A DNA stretch of 64,000 bases from Ashinkailepas kermadecensis. Its lineage: Eukaryota; Arthropoda; Thecostraca; Neolepadidae. Where the stretch lies: positions 46,001 through 110,000 of the forward strand of contig JAOTOM010004133.1 of assembly GCA_034440615.1 (NCBI GenBank), read 5' to 3'. Positions 22,389 through 34,089 of the stretch are shown here, piece after piece. The notes under the pieces were generated by a model. That model was not told the DNA's origin. It did no database searches and saw only the letters and a list, made by a program, of their open reading frames with translations. Numbering within the stretch: the stretch's first letter is position 1; every line of letters starts with the position of its first letter. The position numbers and the translations under genes were made by a program.

Positions 22389-22720
22389 TTTCATTTTGTT
22401 AAATTAGGCGCTTCGGCCTCCTTAGACCATTTCGCACCGTTGATGAAAAGTCACAATGTATTAAGTCGTTATAGTCAATTTATAATTCCTGGATCAAGTT
22501 GGTTTGTCGTAGAAAAATGAAAAGAAGTTTGATAAGAAACGGGTGATCATCCCCCAACAGTGAGGGCAAAGAGAAAGGGATGTTGTGTGCGTGTCAATAA
22601 TCGGTCAGTGGTTTTCTATGGTCATGATATTGCGGGCAGTGTAGTAATATATGTGGGATTGTAAGATGAGTGTTACATGATGGGCGTGAAGGCCGAGGTG
22701 AAGCAGAATAAATAAATCGA

Positions 22721-25700
22721 TTACTGTGTGAGGTAAGTATGTCCTATGCAGATGCGCGATATGACTTTTTCTTCGTGTCGGTTGATGTGAAATGATGGTG
22801 TCCGGATATCGACGACTGGCTTAATGTTCCGTAATTGTGTATGGTTTGTGTTTTGTGTCCAGGTTTGGTTCCAAAAATATCGAATTTTGTGTCGTATTGT
22901 TGATTTCATGGCGTCAAAATGTGGTGTGATTTCTGTGATATGTGGTAATTGTAATGGTTCTTTTGCAAGATGATCTGCTTCCTCGTTTCCTGGGATGCCG
23001 CAGTGGCTGGGCACCAACAGGAAACGGACCTTCACGCCCATCGAATGAAGTGTTCCTAGTGCTTTATAAATAGAAATATGGCAATGATGTGAAAAGGAAA
23101 GTGACGAAAGAGATTGTAAAACAGATTTGGAGGCCGAACAAATGACGATGCTGCGCATGGGGTGACAGAGAAAACGGTTGCGAATATAACGGAGGGCAAT
23201 GAGGATGGCATGTAATTCAGCGATGAAAATTGATGTTCCGTCTGGTAATCGATGTTGTTTTTTGTATGTTCCCGAAACTATTGCATTGCCGGTAAGGTTA
23301 GCGTTTTTAGGACCGTCAGTATAAACGAAAGGTACGTGGTGATAACGAGCCCGAAATTTGTGAAATTTTTGTTTAGTATATTCTGGGCAAAGCTGTGATT
23401 TTGGAGTATGGTGAGATACAGAATGTGTCGTTCGGCTATTTGCCACGGTGGTGTAGCTGATAGAGAAATAGAAGTAATGCGTGGAATAGTGAAATGAAGT
23501 TGTTCAGAAAATGTTTTGACTAGAGAAGCTATGGTGAGACCCGTTCGCCTTTCGGCTGGACCTAAATAATCATGATGTAAATTTGGGAGAATTTGTAATG
23601 ACGCGTGTGTGGGGTGGTTTGCGTGAAATTTAATTTTGGAGGCGTACCTAAGTGTTTGTTGCATTCTACGGAGAGCTAGTGGAGGACTTCCCGATTCTGC
23701 TTGTAAAGAAATAATGGGTGAAGTAGTCATTGCACCGAGTGCGATACGGATAAATTTATTTTGAATGGTGTCTAATGTGTGTAATGAGGATTTGCTAGCA
23801 CCGGTATATACTACGGATCCATATTCAATTATGGGTAGAACTAAAGATTTGTAAAGTAGTAGAAGTGTATGACGGTCGGCTCCAAGTGATGAAGAAGTGA
23901 TGCATCGAAATAAATTCAGTCGGTGAAAACATTTGTACTGGATGTGTTTGATGTGTTTATGCATTGAAAGCCTACGGTCAAAAATAATACCAAGAAATTT
24001 AAACGAAGTTACAAAAGGTATATCATTGTTTCCGAGGTGAAGTGGTGTATCTAGGTTTGGACAAGGTGTTGATTTACTAAATATCAGTGTTGCAGATTTT
24101 GGGGCCGAAAAATTGAAACCATACTTCAGGGACCATTGATGTATTTTGTCTAGTGCGTTTTGTAGGTGAAATAAATAAAGCTCGTAATTTTGTCCGGAAC
24201 ACCAAATTGCGCTGTCATCGGCAAACAAAGAGTATGATACATTAATAGGCATGTCGGTGAAAAGATCGTCAATGATGAGGTTGAATAAAACTGGTGAAAT
24301 GCAGCTTCCCTGTGCTAGTCTATTTTGAAGAATATGTGGATCGGAGATGGCTAACCGGCACCTGATGTGGAATGGGCGAGTACCGGATAAAAAACCTACT
24401 AAATAATGAGCTCAGTGTCCTTTTATACCGAGTTGCTGAATTTGGAAAAGTAATGCTGGTTTGAAAACCATATCGTAAGCTTTGCTTATGTCTGAAAATA
24501 CTGCGACTGTGTGTTCATGCTTTTTGTAGCCTAGGCGGATGTCTGTTTCTAACCTAATAAGGTGATCTATTGTGCAGCGTCCTCGCCGAAAAGCACATTG
24601 AAAGGGAGATAGAAGTGAATTTGTTTCCAGGTGCCAGGTCAGTCTTTTAATAACTATTCGTTCAAAAAGTTTTCCTAAACAACTGGTGAGTGCAATGAGT
24701 CGAAAATTACTTGGGTTACTATGGTCTTTGCCAGGTTTTGGAATGGGGATGATGATAGCTTTTTTTCATGCTTCAGGAAAGATATGATTTGACCATAATG
24801 AATTAAATGTGTGTAAGATGCATTGTTTGGTGTGGTCAGATAGATGTCGAAAGAAGGAATAATGTAATTTGTCAGGCCCTACTGAAGTGCTACCGGCGGA
24901 GGAAATGGCATTCTCCAGTTCAGAAAGATGAAAAGAATCATTGTAGTACTCGGTATTGTCGGAATCAAAGAGGTCGAGATTGGTGTGAAAAGTGTGTTGC
25001 GCATTTTGTAAGAAATTAGGTCGGTAGTTCTCATCGGAGCTATTATGGGCTATGGTATCAGTTATGGTATTTACTATGGTTTGTGGGTCTGTAATGGTGA
25101 GATTGTGGATTTTGAGGGCCGGTAGAGATTTAAATGGGGAGCGTCCGGACAAACGTCGGATTAATTGCCATATTTTACTTAAAGGTGTTTGAAAAGTGAG
25201 CTGCTGTAAATATGAGGACCATGAACGGCGTTTAGCATCGCGGATGATGCGGTGGGTTCTCGCACGTTCACGGTTACGGGTGGTTACATTTTCTTGATCG
25301 GGATGTCGTAAATACTTCCTAAATGCTCTTTTTCTAACCGCAATTGCTTGTGAAATTTATAGACACCACCAAGGTACTGGTTTTCGTTTTGTGAAAGGTT
25401 TCGTGAGTGGAATTGTGGTGGATGCTGCTTCGAAAAGTTTGTGTGTAATTGAGTTGATGTTTTCGACGGGAGAAATGTTGGGGTTGTATTGAATATAAGA
25501 AAGCTCCTGAAATGTTGTCCAATCGGCTTTTGAAATTTTCCAGCGTGGGATAAAATTGGGTCTGCTATCAGTAGCAGTTGAAAAAGTGGGTATTAATTTG
25601 ATGGGGTAATGATCGCTGTCATGAATGTCTGTGTCTATGGTCCAATCGAAATCGTTGGCCAGAGTTGGAGAGCAAATTGTCAAATCTATTGCAGTTTCTG

Positions 25701-26330
25701 TGTTGTGTCCGAGGTGGAACAATGTTGGCTCTCCAGTGTTAAGTATTACTAAATTGTGTCGGTCAAAAATGTGTTGAATAATGCGTCCGCGAGTGTCTGG
25801 GTGGGTACATTTTGTATCCCACGCTGGGTTATGAGCGTTGAAATCGCCAAGTAAGATGAACGGGTTCTTGAAGTGTGCTATAAGGTTTTCTAAATGTGTT
25901 AAAATATTTGTGTTGTCGGTGTGTTGTGGAATATAGATGGAACACACATCTATATTTCTGCCATGTAAACGTAATGTACAAGGCTTGTAATTGTGTATTA
26001 AGTGTAATTTGTGTATGTGTGAAATCATTGTTTATGTAAAGTGCTGTACCGCCACTTCGATGTAATCCACGGACCTCGTCGTGACGATACAATGAATAAT
26101 TGGAAAGGTTAAAGTTGTATGTATCATTAGGTAAAAACCATGTTTCTTGGAGTGCTATGAGAATAGGTGCGAGAATACTGAAGAAAAAAACAACTTTCAT
26201 TTCGGCCCAATTTGGAGGTAAGGCTGCGGCAGTTCCATTGTAAAAGTGTAGACATCGGGAAGAAAAGTGTTAGTGTTTGTCTGCACCTTTCGGTGCACGT
26301 CGGAGCCAGGAGTGTAGTTCTGGCGGACAT
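22721..26330 (-). pseudogene. LINE-C ORF2: endonuclease, reverse transcriptase, RNase H
   Basis: Endonuclease: LLQWNCRSLTSKL at 26260, ALQETWFLPNDTY, GGTALYINNDF, LLGDFNAHNPAWD at 25840, ETAIDLTICSP and DSDHYPI at 25620. RT: GPDKLHYSFFRHL at 24880, LFERIVIKRL, PFQCAFRRGR, an SDISKAYDMVFKPAL segment (24480), LAQGSCISPVLFNLII, and active site SLFADDSAIW at 24220 (FADD). Then FKFLGIIFDRRLS. RNase H at 23350-22960: YTDGPK, AELHAI, CSASKSV (the usual Asp of SDSKS replaced by Ala) and GNEEADHLAK. The protein is broken by frameshifts near 26160, 26030-25829, 25357 and 24766 and by a stop near 24410. The domain order matches the I/R1/LOA group. It is similar to but clearly distinct from LINE-A. Confidence 0.9.
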
Positions 26331-26454
26331 GTGGGTTGGGTTCGGACGGTGGCGGTGGGTCCGCCATGGCCGTCCGGCCGACCGGTGACCTTGGCATGAT
26401 CACGGCGGCCGGCCACTGCCGCGGGGGATGCCCGCCGGCTTGGAGTCGGTCGTG

Positions 26455-27826
26455 TCACGTGGGCGCCAGCCGGCGCTGGACGCGCAGGGCTCGATCGGCG
26501 GCCCGCTGATGGGGAACGTGTATTTCCTCCCGCAGCCGAATGACTGCGGGGCCTATCAGTCCTCGCTGGAGTGGTCCGCTTGTTGGGAGCCGGAGTGGTT
26601 TGTGTGTTGGGAGCCAGGGTGGTTTGTGTCGGTGTGGTGAATGGTGTGAGTTTTTTTTCAGTGGAGCTAATCCGGGAATCATGTCAGTTTGAATAGAAGT
26701 AGAAGTGGTGTTGACGCGAGGGGTGGAGGGAGCGACGGTGGCCGCCTGGGCGTAAGTTTTGGTCGAGGGGGAGGTGGCTTCCACGGATCTCCGTGTCTGG
26801 GGGTGTCGTGGCCTTGACGGCGCACACTTCATTCTCCTTGCGCCAAACTGGGCATTGATTGGAAGTGGTGAGGTGATCAGATGTGTTACAGCTCAGGCAG
26901 TGGGCAGGCTTGGAGCAGGTGGAATCAGGATGGAGTGATTCTCCGCACTTGGGGCAGCGGGCTGATTGGCGACAAGTTTTACTGCCATGGCCGAAGCGCT
27001 GGCAATTAAAACAGCGGAGAGGATTTATAATACATACGCGAACTTGGAATCGGATGTAGCCGGCGAGGAGGGTCTTGGGAAGAATTGTAGAGTTGAAAGT
27101 AAGGGCAAGGAGGCTTGTATCGCGTTTCTGGCCGTCTTTAAATGAGGTAATGCGGTGGACGTGGGTCACCCCCTCCGGCCTGAGCTCCGTCTGGATATTC
27201 GCTTCTGACATGAAGCGGAGCTCCGGCGCGAAGATGGTGCCCTTGGTGGAGTTGCGGTTGGAGTGGAGTGAAATGGTGACGGATTTACCACAAAATGTGG
27301 TGGTACGACGGAGGGCTTTGGTCTGGGCTCGGGTTTGGGTTTTGATGACAAGGGTTCCGTTGGCAGGGGCTTCGATGTCAGGATTGGTTAAGGAGCAGAT
27401 GGAGAGTAGTTGCTTGGTCGGCCAGAAAACGTTAATTCGGCGGAAGGAAACGGATTCCTCGACAGGCTTGACTATTATAAAGGAGCCAGCGCTGTCGAGG
27501 TAGGGTTCGATGGGTTCAGGTTGGGAGGGAGGGGTCTGGTTCGGGCGTGGGTGAGCGGCGTGGAGCGTAATAGTATGATCTGGATTGCGAGACGGGTTCG
27601 TGATCTTGGAATGGGCAGGGGTCGGCGAGGCGCAAAAAGCTTCCATGGCGTCATCGAGTGGAATCATCCGGCGTGGTTCATCAACGGTCGTATTCGGTGA
27701 GGGAACATCAGAGGCCATGTCCGTGTTCGTGTGATGGTCGTCGGGTGTGGTCAGAGGAGGAAATTCTGCTTCAGAATCCTGTGGCGAGCTGGGGTCGGTA
27801 TCCTTTTTCCTCTTTTTCCCCATCAC
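26455..27826 (-). pseudogene. LINE-C ORF1, gag-like protein with CCHC knuckles
   Basis: The minus-strand frame starts near 27826 with MMGKKRKKDTDPSSPQDSE, a Lys-rich then acidic N-terminus. The central part (SFRRINVFWPTKQLLSICSL) may be an RRM-like fold. Three knuckles follow: CFNCQRFGHGSKTC, CPKCGESLHPDSTC and CLSCNTSDHLTTSNQC. After WRKENEVCAVKA the sensible continuation is in another frame (PQTRRSVEATS, then TKTYAQAATV and STSIQTD, 26790-26690), so a frameshift lies near 26800-26835. The product binds the element RNA. ORF2 begins about 130 bp after this ORF ends. Confidence 0.85.
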
Positions 27827-28081
27827 GGGGAAAAAACCTACCGAACGAAATCTAAATAAACACGCAGAACAAAGGGAACAGAAATACAGCGACGAAAAAA
27901 CCGGGTGGGGCGACGGGTGTCACCCCACTGGGAAACTAAATGCGAAAAGAGCGACGGGTGTCACCCCACGAAAATTAAAAATAAACTGCAATAACCAGCA
28001 GTCAGTAAGGCCAAAACTGGCACGACGGAGTAATCAGTGGGCTCTGGCGATGCGCGCTCAAATAATACTGAATACTCCATG

Positions 28082-28092
28082 ACCCACAGCGT
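28082..28092. repeat. Target-site duplication of LINE-C (5' side)
   Basis: ACCCACAGCGT, identical to 22378-22388. Confidence 0.93.
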
Positions 28093-28593
28093 CTCGCAGG
28101 ACGAACCGGTACTTGATATAGGCAGCAGCTTCATATTGAATTTTTCCTTACATAGGATGGCGACGCCACCGCCTCGGGCTGCAGCAGCTGGACGGCCGCG
28201 GCCTGACTGGGTCGGACGGTCACGACGCACTAGTCTATAGCCTGGAAACACTAGGATTCTGTCGGACACGGTGGAAGAGATCCAAGTTTCGGATAAGCAC
28301 ATAAGGTTTAGTTTGTGTTCTTGCAGAGTGCGAAGAACACAGTTCATTTTCGGCACTAATGACTGGACGTTAGCATGTCCAATCGCCAGGGTGCGCACCG
28401 GCTCAGGGCAGATGGCAGCACGCAGCGTATGCTGAGTCTGACCGATGGTGAGGCGAGCCAGAATGACGTTGGAAGAAGGGATCCTGCCGCGGAAACACTG
28501 TTGATCCGTGACCCGGTTCATGCGATGTTGCCGCTGCTGAACATGGAGGCAAATGTGTGTCAGAACTTGCCTTGTTACAACCTTAAAGCACAA
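28082..28593 (-). pseudogene. LINE-B ORF2, N-terminal half of endonuclease
   Basis: The minus-strand frame reads ALTIGHANVQSL-type sequence (LAIGHANVQSLVPKM at about 28370), MCLSETWISSTVSDRI, YRLVRRDRP, ARGGGVAILCKEK (28160) and STGSSCETLWV at 28100-28082, where LINE-C interrupts it. HANVQSL and SETW are the first two endonuclease blocks with the metal-binding Asn and Glu. The reading frame runs on past the junction into the LINE-C leader to 27961, which creates a false C-terminus. The LINE-B 5' end is near or beyond 28593 and not defined. Confidence 0.86.
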
Positions 28594-28599
28594 TAATAC

Positions 28600-29610
28600 C
28601 CTCTTTTCGTGGTGAAATGACTGCTAATTGAGATATAAGTACCACTTTAAGTGTTTATGTAAAAAAAAAGTTTTATTTCCCAAGGACATGAATTTAAAAT
28701 TCTTTCAAATGGCATCAAGACACTGGAACAACACATGTTTTAAACCAAAAATGACCTAGGGGCTTCTTCTATATATTTACCCAAATTGCATGCATTGTGC
28801 AGATTCGAAAAGTTTGTTTTGAGTCGTTTGGTATGGCCAAGTAAAAACTAATTCTCACCAATTTTCTAATTCCTTGGATTTAGAAAGATTAGTAGGTGCC
28901 TAACTACCTAAGCATGAGCTGAGAGCAACACTGTTTCATAAAATACTACTAGGTTTCGCATAATTTGAGATTGAAGAACAAGCTTGCTCCAAATCAGGCT
29001 GTTTTTTTTTCGCTGGACTGATATGTCCGTCCTGGAAACACTAGTGAATGTATGGAATTTACAGAGCTAAGCATCACATCAAAGCCCAGTAAGAGCCCAC
29101 TGGTCACTAACAGACTTCCTCGTTGGGCTTTCGGTTCTAGTAATTGCCACTTCTCGTACCTACGTAAGTCGGTGGGTAGGTAACTTGCTCCTGACCCATA
29201 ATTCCGCACATTCTCTTATTTTCACGAATCAATGGGAACATTTTTGTGCAAAACGTGGCCCGATGTACCTCAAAAGTGTCCCTCACAAAACGATCTCCAA
29301 TAAGAGTAGAATAGACTCCACTCCAAAAATGTCGCATACGCTGCGCTTGTTATGAAACCAAAACGCAATATATGGCGATACCTGCCAGAGACTTGCCTTT
29401 GCCGACTAGTGATAGAGCGGTTTTGAAGCTAAGATGTAAATGTGAACTTCAATTTTCATTATAATAACGAGTCACCAATGCATATTCGTGTCCAGTTTTT
29501 CAACTTTGCTATTTTCCAGTGGATGGAAGCAACATTTGTACGAAAATAACATATGAAAATAGTTCGCAGCTCTACTCAGGTGAGGCACTGCCTTAGTGCC
29601 TTAATGGGCC
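28600..29610. other. AT-rich non-coding stretch
   Basis: No recognisable coding block. Contains A- and T-runs at 28660 and 29003. GTAGGTGCCTAACTACCTA at 28890-28908 is a short imperfect palindrome, and similar CTACC/GGTAG motifs occur at 2460 and 29155-29180. Confidence 0.35.
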
Positions 29611-29639
29611 CTGACCGGTGATAAGGGCGTGACATTCCA

Positions 29640-29860
29640 ACCGGTACCGGTACCGGTAGCCTAAATATAATGTTGCCGGCGCCTTTTCCTGGCCGGAGGT
29701 GTACCACCTTCCCATGGGAGCATGGGTTTTGGTTTCTGAAAATTATTAAGGGGGGCAAAGTGCCGCAGGATTGATGTAGGTGTAAGATGTGGCTGCTTCA
29801 CACGCGTATCGAAGGGGTGGGGGAGGGGAGGGCGGAATCCGCCCGCTTCTGTTTTTTACA
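29640..29860 (+). repeat. Fragments of two G-rich dispersed repeats
   Basis: 29670-29740 (CGCCTTTTCCTGGCCGGAGG, ACCACCTTCCCATG) matches the family at 44500, 18050 and 56290. 29800-29850 (CACGCGTATCG, GGGGAGGG, GGCGGAATCCGCCC) matches the nested repeat at 9840-9890. GGTACC units are tandem at 29642-29656. Confidence 0.5.
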
Positions 29861-30444
29861 TTATCTCATAAACGGGCGGCGATATTGTTATGCAATGTGG
29901 TGACTTTGGGAGAGAAAAAATCGATAAGCACGTCGTGTGCAACACAAAATCGAAATCCGTCAGTAAATATAGGAATTGCGGGGGTGCCAAATTGGCCGAA
30001 CAGGCGGCGGCCGGCGAGCGTTCAATGTCACAAAGACGTCGTCGGTATGGTCACGGATAATAGAAAACGGATCAGAAACTCTCGGGCGGCACTTTGATGT
30101 TTGCGACCACCGACTGATACTAGCGATATCTATCGGACGATCGGAGAACTAATTCTGGCTAGGAGATGCGAAGGACATCTCATCGAAAAAGCTTGACGGG
30201 ATGGTAAATATAGCTGTATCGGCCTTCTACCATGCGTCGTTTGAAAAATAAACTCCGCCTTCGGCGCCAGCCGGGGACGCATTCTCCAGTAGCCGCCATC
30301 CCTTGGGCCGCCGTATAGAACCATGAAGCTCGCGACCAACTAACCTGTGCCGACTAACTGAGGGAAGCGGAGTGTCAAGAGAGCCTGGTCTTACAACGCT
30401 TTTAATCATTGCGTGTAAATAAAATATACGACCTTCAATATACC

Positions 30445-30770
30445 AGGAGGTGCTGAGTTGACATCAAAAGTAACGATAATGATTATACTTTATTACTCAA
30501 CGTTTCGGCCAGGGGCCATCGTCAGTAGTGATGAAAAAAGCTCAATCTTAAAAAATTGAAAAAAGCACGCGGGAAAAAAACGTGCAAAAGACACGTGGAA
30601 TGCAGCAAAGCCTCCTCGGTGGTGCAGACACTCACAGAAACTCCAAACCAGAAACAAGCTGTCAAGAGGGAATCCTCTGAGGAAGCCCGAGCCGATGGTC
30701 CATATACATATCGATGCATACACTCACGCACATATATAGACATATATACAATATAACGCGCAATACATAC
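30445..30770 (-). mobile_element. 3' region of the Penelope-like element
   Basis: This lies directly downstream of the GIY-YIG coding end. It holds a candidate hammerhead ribozyme core at 30502-30525 and an ATATA-rich tract at 30730-30790. Penelope-like elements are known to carry hammerhead motifs in their terminal repeats, so the position fits. A second copy of the terminal repeat on the 5' side was not found. Confidence 0.5.
30502..30525 (-). ncRNA. Candidate hammerhead ribozyme core
   Basis: On the minus strand CTGACGA is followed by a GGCC...GGCC hairpin with a short CCT loop and then GAAAC. CUGANGA - helix II - GAAA is the invariant hammerhead core order. Helices I and III are not resolvable by eye. 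The minimal, weak helix III typical of Penelope-associated hammerheads could explain this, but cleavage competence is not shown. Confidence 0.5.
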
Positions 30771-32857
30771 TATATATAATTTATGTTTATGTAATTGTAT
30801 GTGATATACCAAGACGTCGTTTGCGTGTTTAGTTCCGGCCGTAGATTACGTATATGTAGAGATTCGAGGACCTTCAGATCAGCGTTGTCCCTGGCTGTTG
30901 CTAGAATTTCTACTTTGAAGTTTGTGTTAGTGTCGCTGTGTTCCATGTTAGAATGTTTGCCGATCATGTGTTCGCCTAAAGGTATGTATGCTCTCCGAAG
31001 TCTGGCATCTCCCAAGTGCTCATTGTACCTATCCCTGATGCTACGTTTTGTTTCACCGACATAAAATGTTTCAAGACAGCGATTGCACGTTATTTTGTAA
31101 ACTACGTTTTTCCGTGTGCATCTACCTTTGAGCCCGTTGATACAGGTGTGGCACGTTCTCCTACCAGCAGGGCATGGCGGCATTTCCAGGGCTGAGCGGA
31201 CCAGGTAAGATTTCAGCGTAGGTCCGCTAGTCCAGGCTACCCTAACATGGCTTAGATGAGACGAACGGATGGCTGCGTTTACCTGTCGACATAGTTGGTC
31301 ATCGACAAAAGGAAGTCTCATGTAAACATAGTTGGGATTGCTACCCGCTCGATGCCGACGTTGCCCACCTATCCTACTCCTGTTGTGAGGGTGAACAGCA
31401 CGAGCGGCGGAGTGTACCCGATGTGCTGGGTATCCGTTTCCCAGGAAAAGAGTCGTCATCTTCGCAAGGCTCCGCTCGTATGAAATAGCATCGGAGGAGA
31501 CTCGTGCTGCTCTCCTCATTTGGGATGTTAGAACGGCCTTTTTAGTGGCCATCGGGTGGGCCGAATCATAGTGCAAGATGATGGGGGCTGCCATCGATTT
31601 GAAGTACAGCTCGGCAGTGTAGCTCCCATCAGCCTGAACTACAAACAACGTATCAAGGAAAGGTATCGAACTGCTATGACCAGTGTGTTCTTAGGTAAAC
31701 TTGATGCTGGAATGTTGTTGGTTAATTTCTGCAAAGAAGTCGAACAGAGAGGCCAAGCCATGTGTCCAAACACCAAAAATATCGTCTATATACCTCATGT
31801 AGAGAGCTGGTTTCAAATCATACGAAGCTAAGAAGATCGACTCAAGGCGGTGCATAAAAGCAATCGCTAAAGGAGGTGCACATCGGTTACCCATAGCCAC
31901 TCCTTTTGTCTGCTTGTACATGGAGTTACCGAAACGTATGAGGTTATTGCTGAAAATATGTGTTAGTAATTTCACACAGTCCTGTACCCCAATCCCGAAC
32001 AGACAAATATCATCCAGATTATCCTTGATTAGACGAATCACAGCATCTATTCCCTCCTTTATCGGAATGCTGCCATATAGATTTTTCACGTCCATGGTGA
32101 AACCAATACTGCCTTCTGGAAGTTTGGTAGGAAACGTTTCTTTCACCCTCTGCAGGTACGACTCCGTGTTTGTCAGATGGGCGGGAACCAACGCTAGTAT
32201 CTGGACGAGAATCTTACTCAAGAACCAAGATAACTTGTCTAGGGGGTCACCATTCGCCGACACTATAGGGCGCAGTGGAACCTCTAGTTTGTGGTTTTTG
32301 GGGAGCCCGTATAATTCCGCTGTGCGGCTGGAATGAGGAAGGAGAGATAACACTATCTTTATGTAACTTCCCTGATAAAGTTTCCTTGATGATAGTACAT
32401 GTTTCGATTTCGAGACGTTTGGTAGGGTTTGGTTGGGAAGGAATGCTCGATGATCGTCCGTTATTTTCCTGGCCTTTTCAATGTAATCCGTTTTGTTTAG
32501 CACGACGAATCCTTTGCATTTATCTGACGGCTTTACTATTACATTATCGTTGTCTTTCATTTCCCGAAGTACTTCCCTCTGTTTCGCATAATTGTCCGAC
32601 ACTTTGTTCGATGCTTTGTTGTGATATTTATATGCGTTTAGCACTTTTGTTTTTAAATCTTTCAACTCAGATTCAATTTGAGTTGTGGCTTTCGCTTTTA
32701 ATGGCAGCATGTAGACCAAACTGCGGAAAATCTCACATATTGTGAAAATATAGATACACGATCGATTGAAAGATTGCATATCGTTCTCAATAACCTTTGC
32801 ACACTTTGAAGCATACCTGACCATCATGAACCTAACAAGGTCATCATAGGTCACCAA
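30770..32857 (-). pseudogene. Penelope-like element: reverse transcriptase plus GIY-YIG endonuclease, one in-frame stop
   Basis: A single minus-strand frame of about 690 codons. RT part (32700-31694): VKPSDKCKGFVVLNK, AELYGLPKNHK, IGFTMDVKNLYGSIP, QTKGVAMGNRCAPPLA and the active site LYMRYIDDIFGVW (31790). A TAA at 31691-31693 then interrupts SIKFT*EHTG, but the same frame continues through PFLDTLFVVQADGSY into the linker, a Cys-rich knuckle (CxxxxxxCxxC...C) and the GIY-YIG nuclease: VVYKITCNRCLETFYVG (about 31085), RSIRDRYNEHLG, ending LESLHIRNLRPELN. Only this stop blocks it, so decay is slight. The first 20-50 codons (start is non-ATG, at GACCT-type flanking repeat) probably lie outside the element, which may be 5' truncated. 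No GIY-YIG catalytic residue is evidently lost. Confidence 0.9.
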
Positions 32858-32859
32858 CC

Positions 32860-33570
32860 GACTTCACCTGAAAATTGACTGACCTTTGAAATCACATAAC
32901 AAATTTCTCGCAAAAGCTATAAAATGGTTCATACCATGCATTGGATACATCTTTGGTGTGTCGAATGTCAGGTGCATGTCATCCTAGGTCAGTGACCTAC
33001 ACAGTACTGATAGCATATGCGATAATATGGTAAACTAGTTTCATTTGCCTCTGGTTTATCAAATTTTGAACTGTAACCTCAGGTCATCATAGGTCAAGGT
33101 TTAAATTGATCCACAAATCAGTTTTGGCCGTGCAGTGGAAGAATAGTTGTGCACTATAGTTCTGGAAGTCTTAGTGCCTGCGCTACAGATTTGTTTTTTT
33201 GTTTGACCTGATATGGCCTCTACGTTGACCTCGGGTCGAAAATAGGACTGAACCAATTCCTTCTATCACCCAATCTATCTGATGCCGGGATCAGATAGAT
33301 CCCAATCTATCTGATATCTGATGAGAATCACCCAATCTATCTGATGCCGTTATGTATATAGGGAGGGGTAGGTAACCTATCCCCTCCCCGGCCGGGTGTA
33401 GGTACCCCCCCGGCCGGGCGAAGTTGGCGCAGAGCATCGGCCGTGCGAGGGTTATGGTCGTCGGCGGCTGGCTGCTAGTGGGTAAGGAAGCTAGATTGGG
33501 GCCGTGACCCATCGGAATAACTACGCCATGCGAATACTGGTTTGCAAATGTCCATTTTTTGGCACCCATA
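32860..33570. other. Non-coding; AGGTCA-type motifs and short direct repeats
   Basis: AGGTCA and TGACCT motifs recur about every 30-50 bp (32850-33230), the same texture as 4.7-5.3 and 34.6-34.8 kb. Three copies of CCAATCTATCTGAT lie at 33270, 33302 and 33331. A GC-rich patch with CCCGGCCGGG lies at 33388-33420. No gene seen. Confidence 0.45.
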
Positions 33571-34089
33571 ATGTGATATCATTGGGAATGATTTAAATTT
33601 TGAAATCAAGCTATTTACCCATCTCCATAAAAAAACTCAGAGAAGTTCTATAACATTTTATTCTTCCGAAATATGTAGCGACGGCAACCCGATGAGAACC
33701 GAATCAGACAATCACGGTAAACGCAAATGAGGCGAGAGATGAATGATCTGTTGAAGAACATCCGATCATATATTGGTGTAGGACGATAGTTTATGTCGCC
33801 GACAAAAAAAACAGCGATACCGAGCACGCATACATGTGCAGATTAAGCAGCCACCAGCCTCCAAAGTCCCCGTCAAAGCTTTGAGAAGCGCCCACACCAG
33901 CTGATTGAGCCGCCCGCTGTATGTGTTTATATTATGCATGTACTTCCGTAATAGACCGCAATGAAGAACAGAAAACATAACAGCTCGAAATATTTCCCAC
34001 TACATGTCACCGGGGCAAAAGACCTTGAAGTCTTGTGGCATAACGTATCAAAATTATCATATTTCTAGTGTCCTTATCACCATTTTGAA

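Larger units (their letters stand above)
22389..28081 (-). mobile_element. LINE-C, full-length I-group non-LTR retrotransposon inserted in LINE-B
   Basis: A 5693-bp insertion bounded by the perfect 11-bp duplication. It contains, 5' to 3' on the minus strand, a 5' leader (28081-27830), ORF1 (27826-26455), ORF2 endonuclease (26330-25334), RT (25340-23400) and RNase H (23446-22721), and a 3' region without an obvious poly-A tail. The duplication and frame restoration in LINE-B fix both ends exactly. Both ORFs carry frameshifts, so this copy is inactive. Confidence 0.92.
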
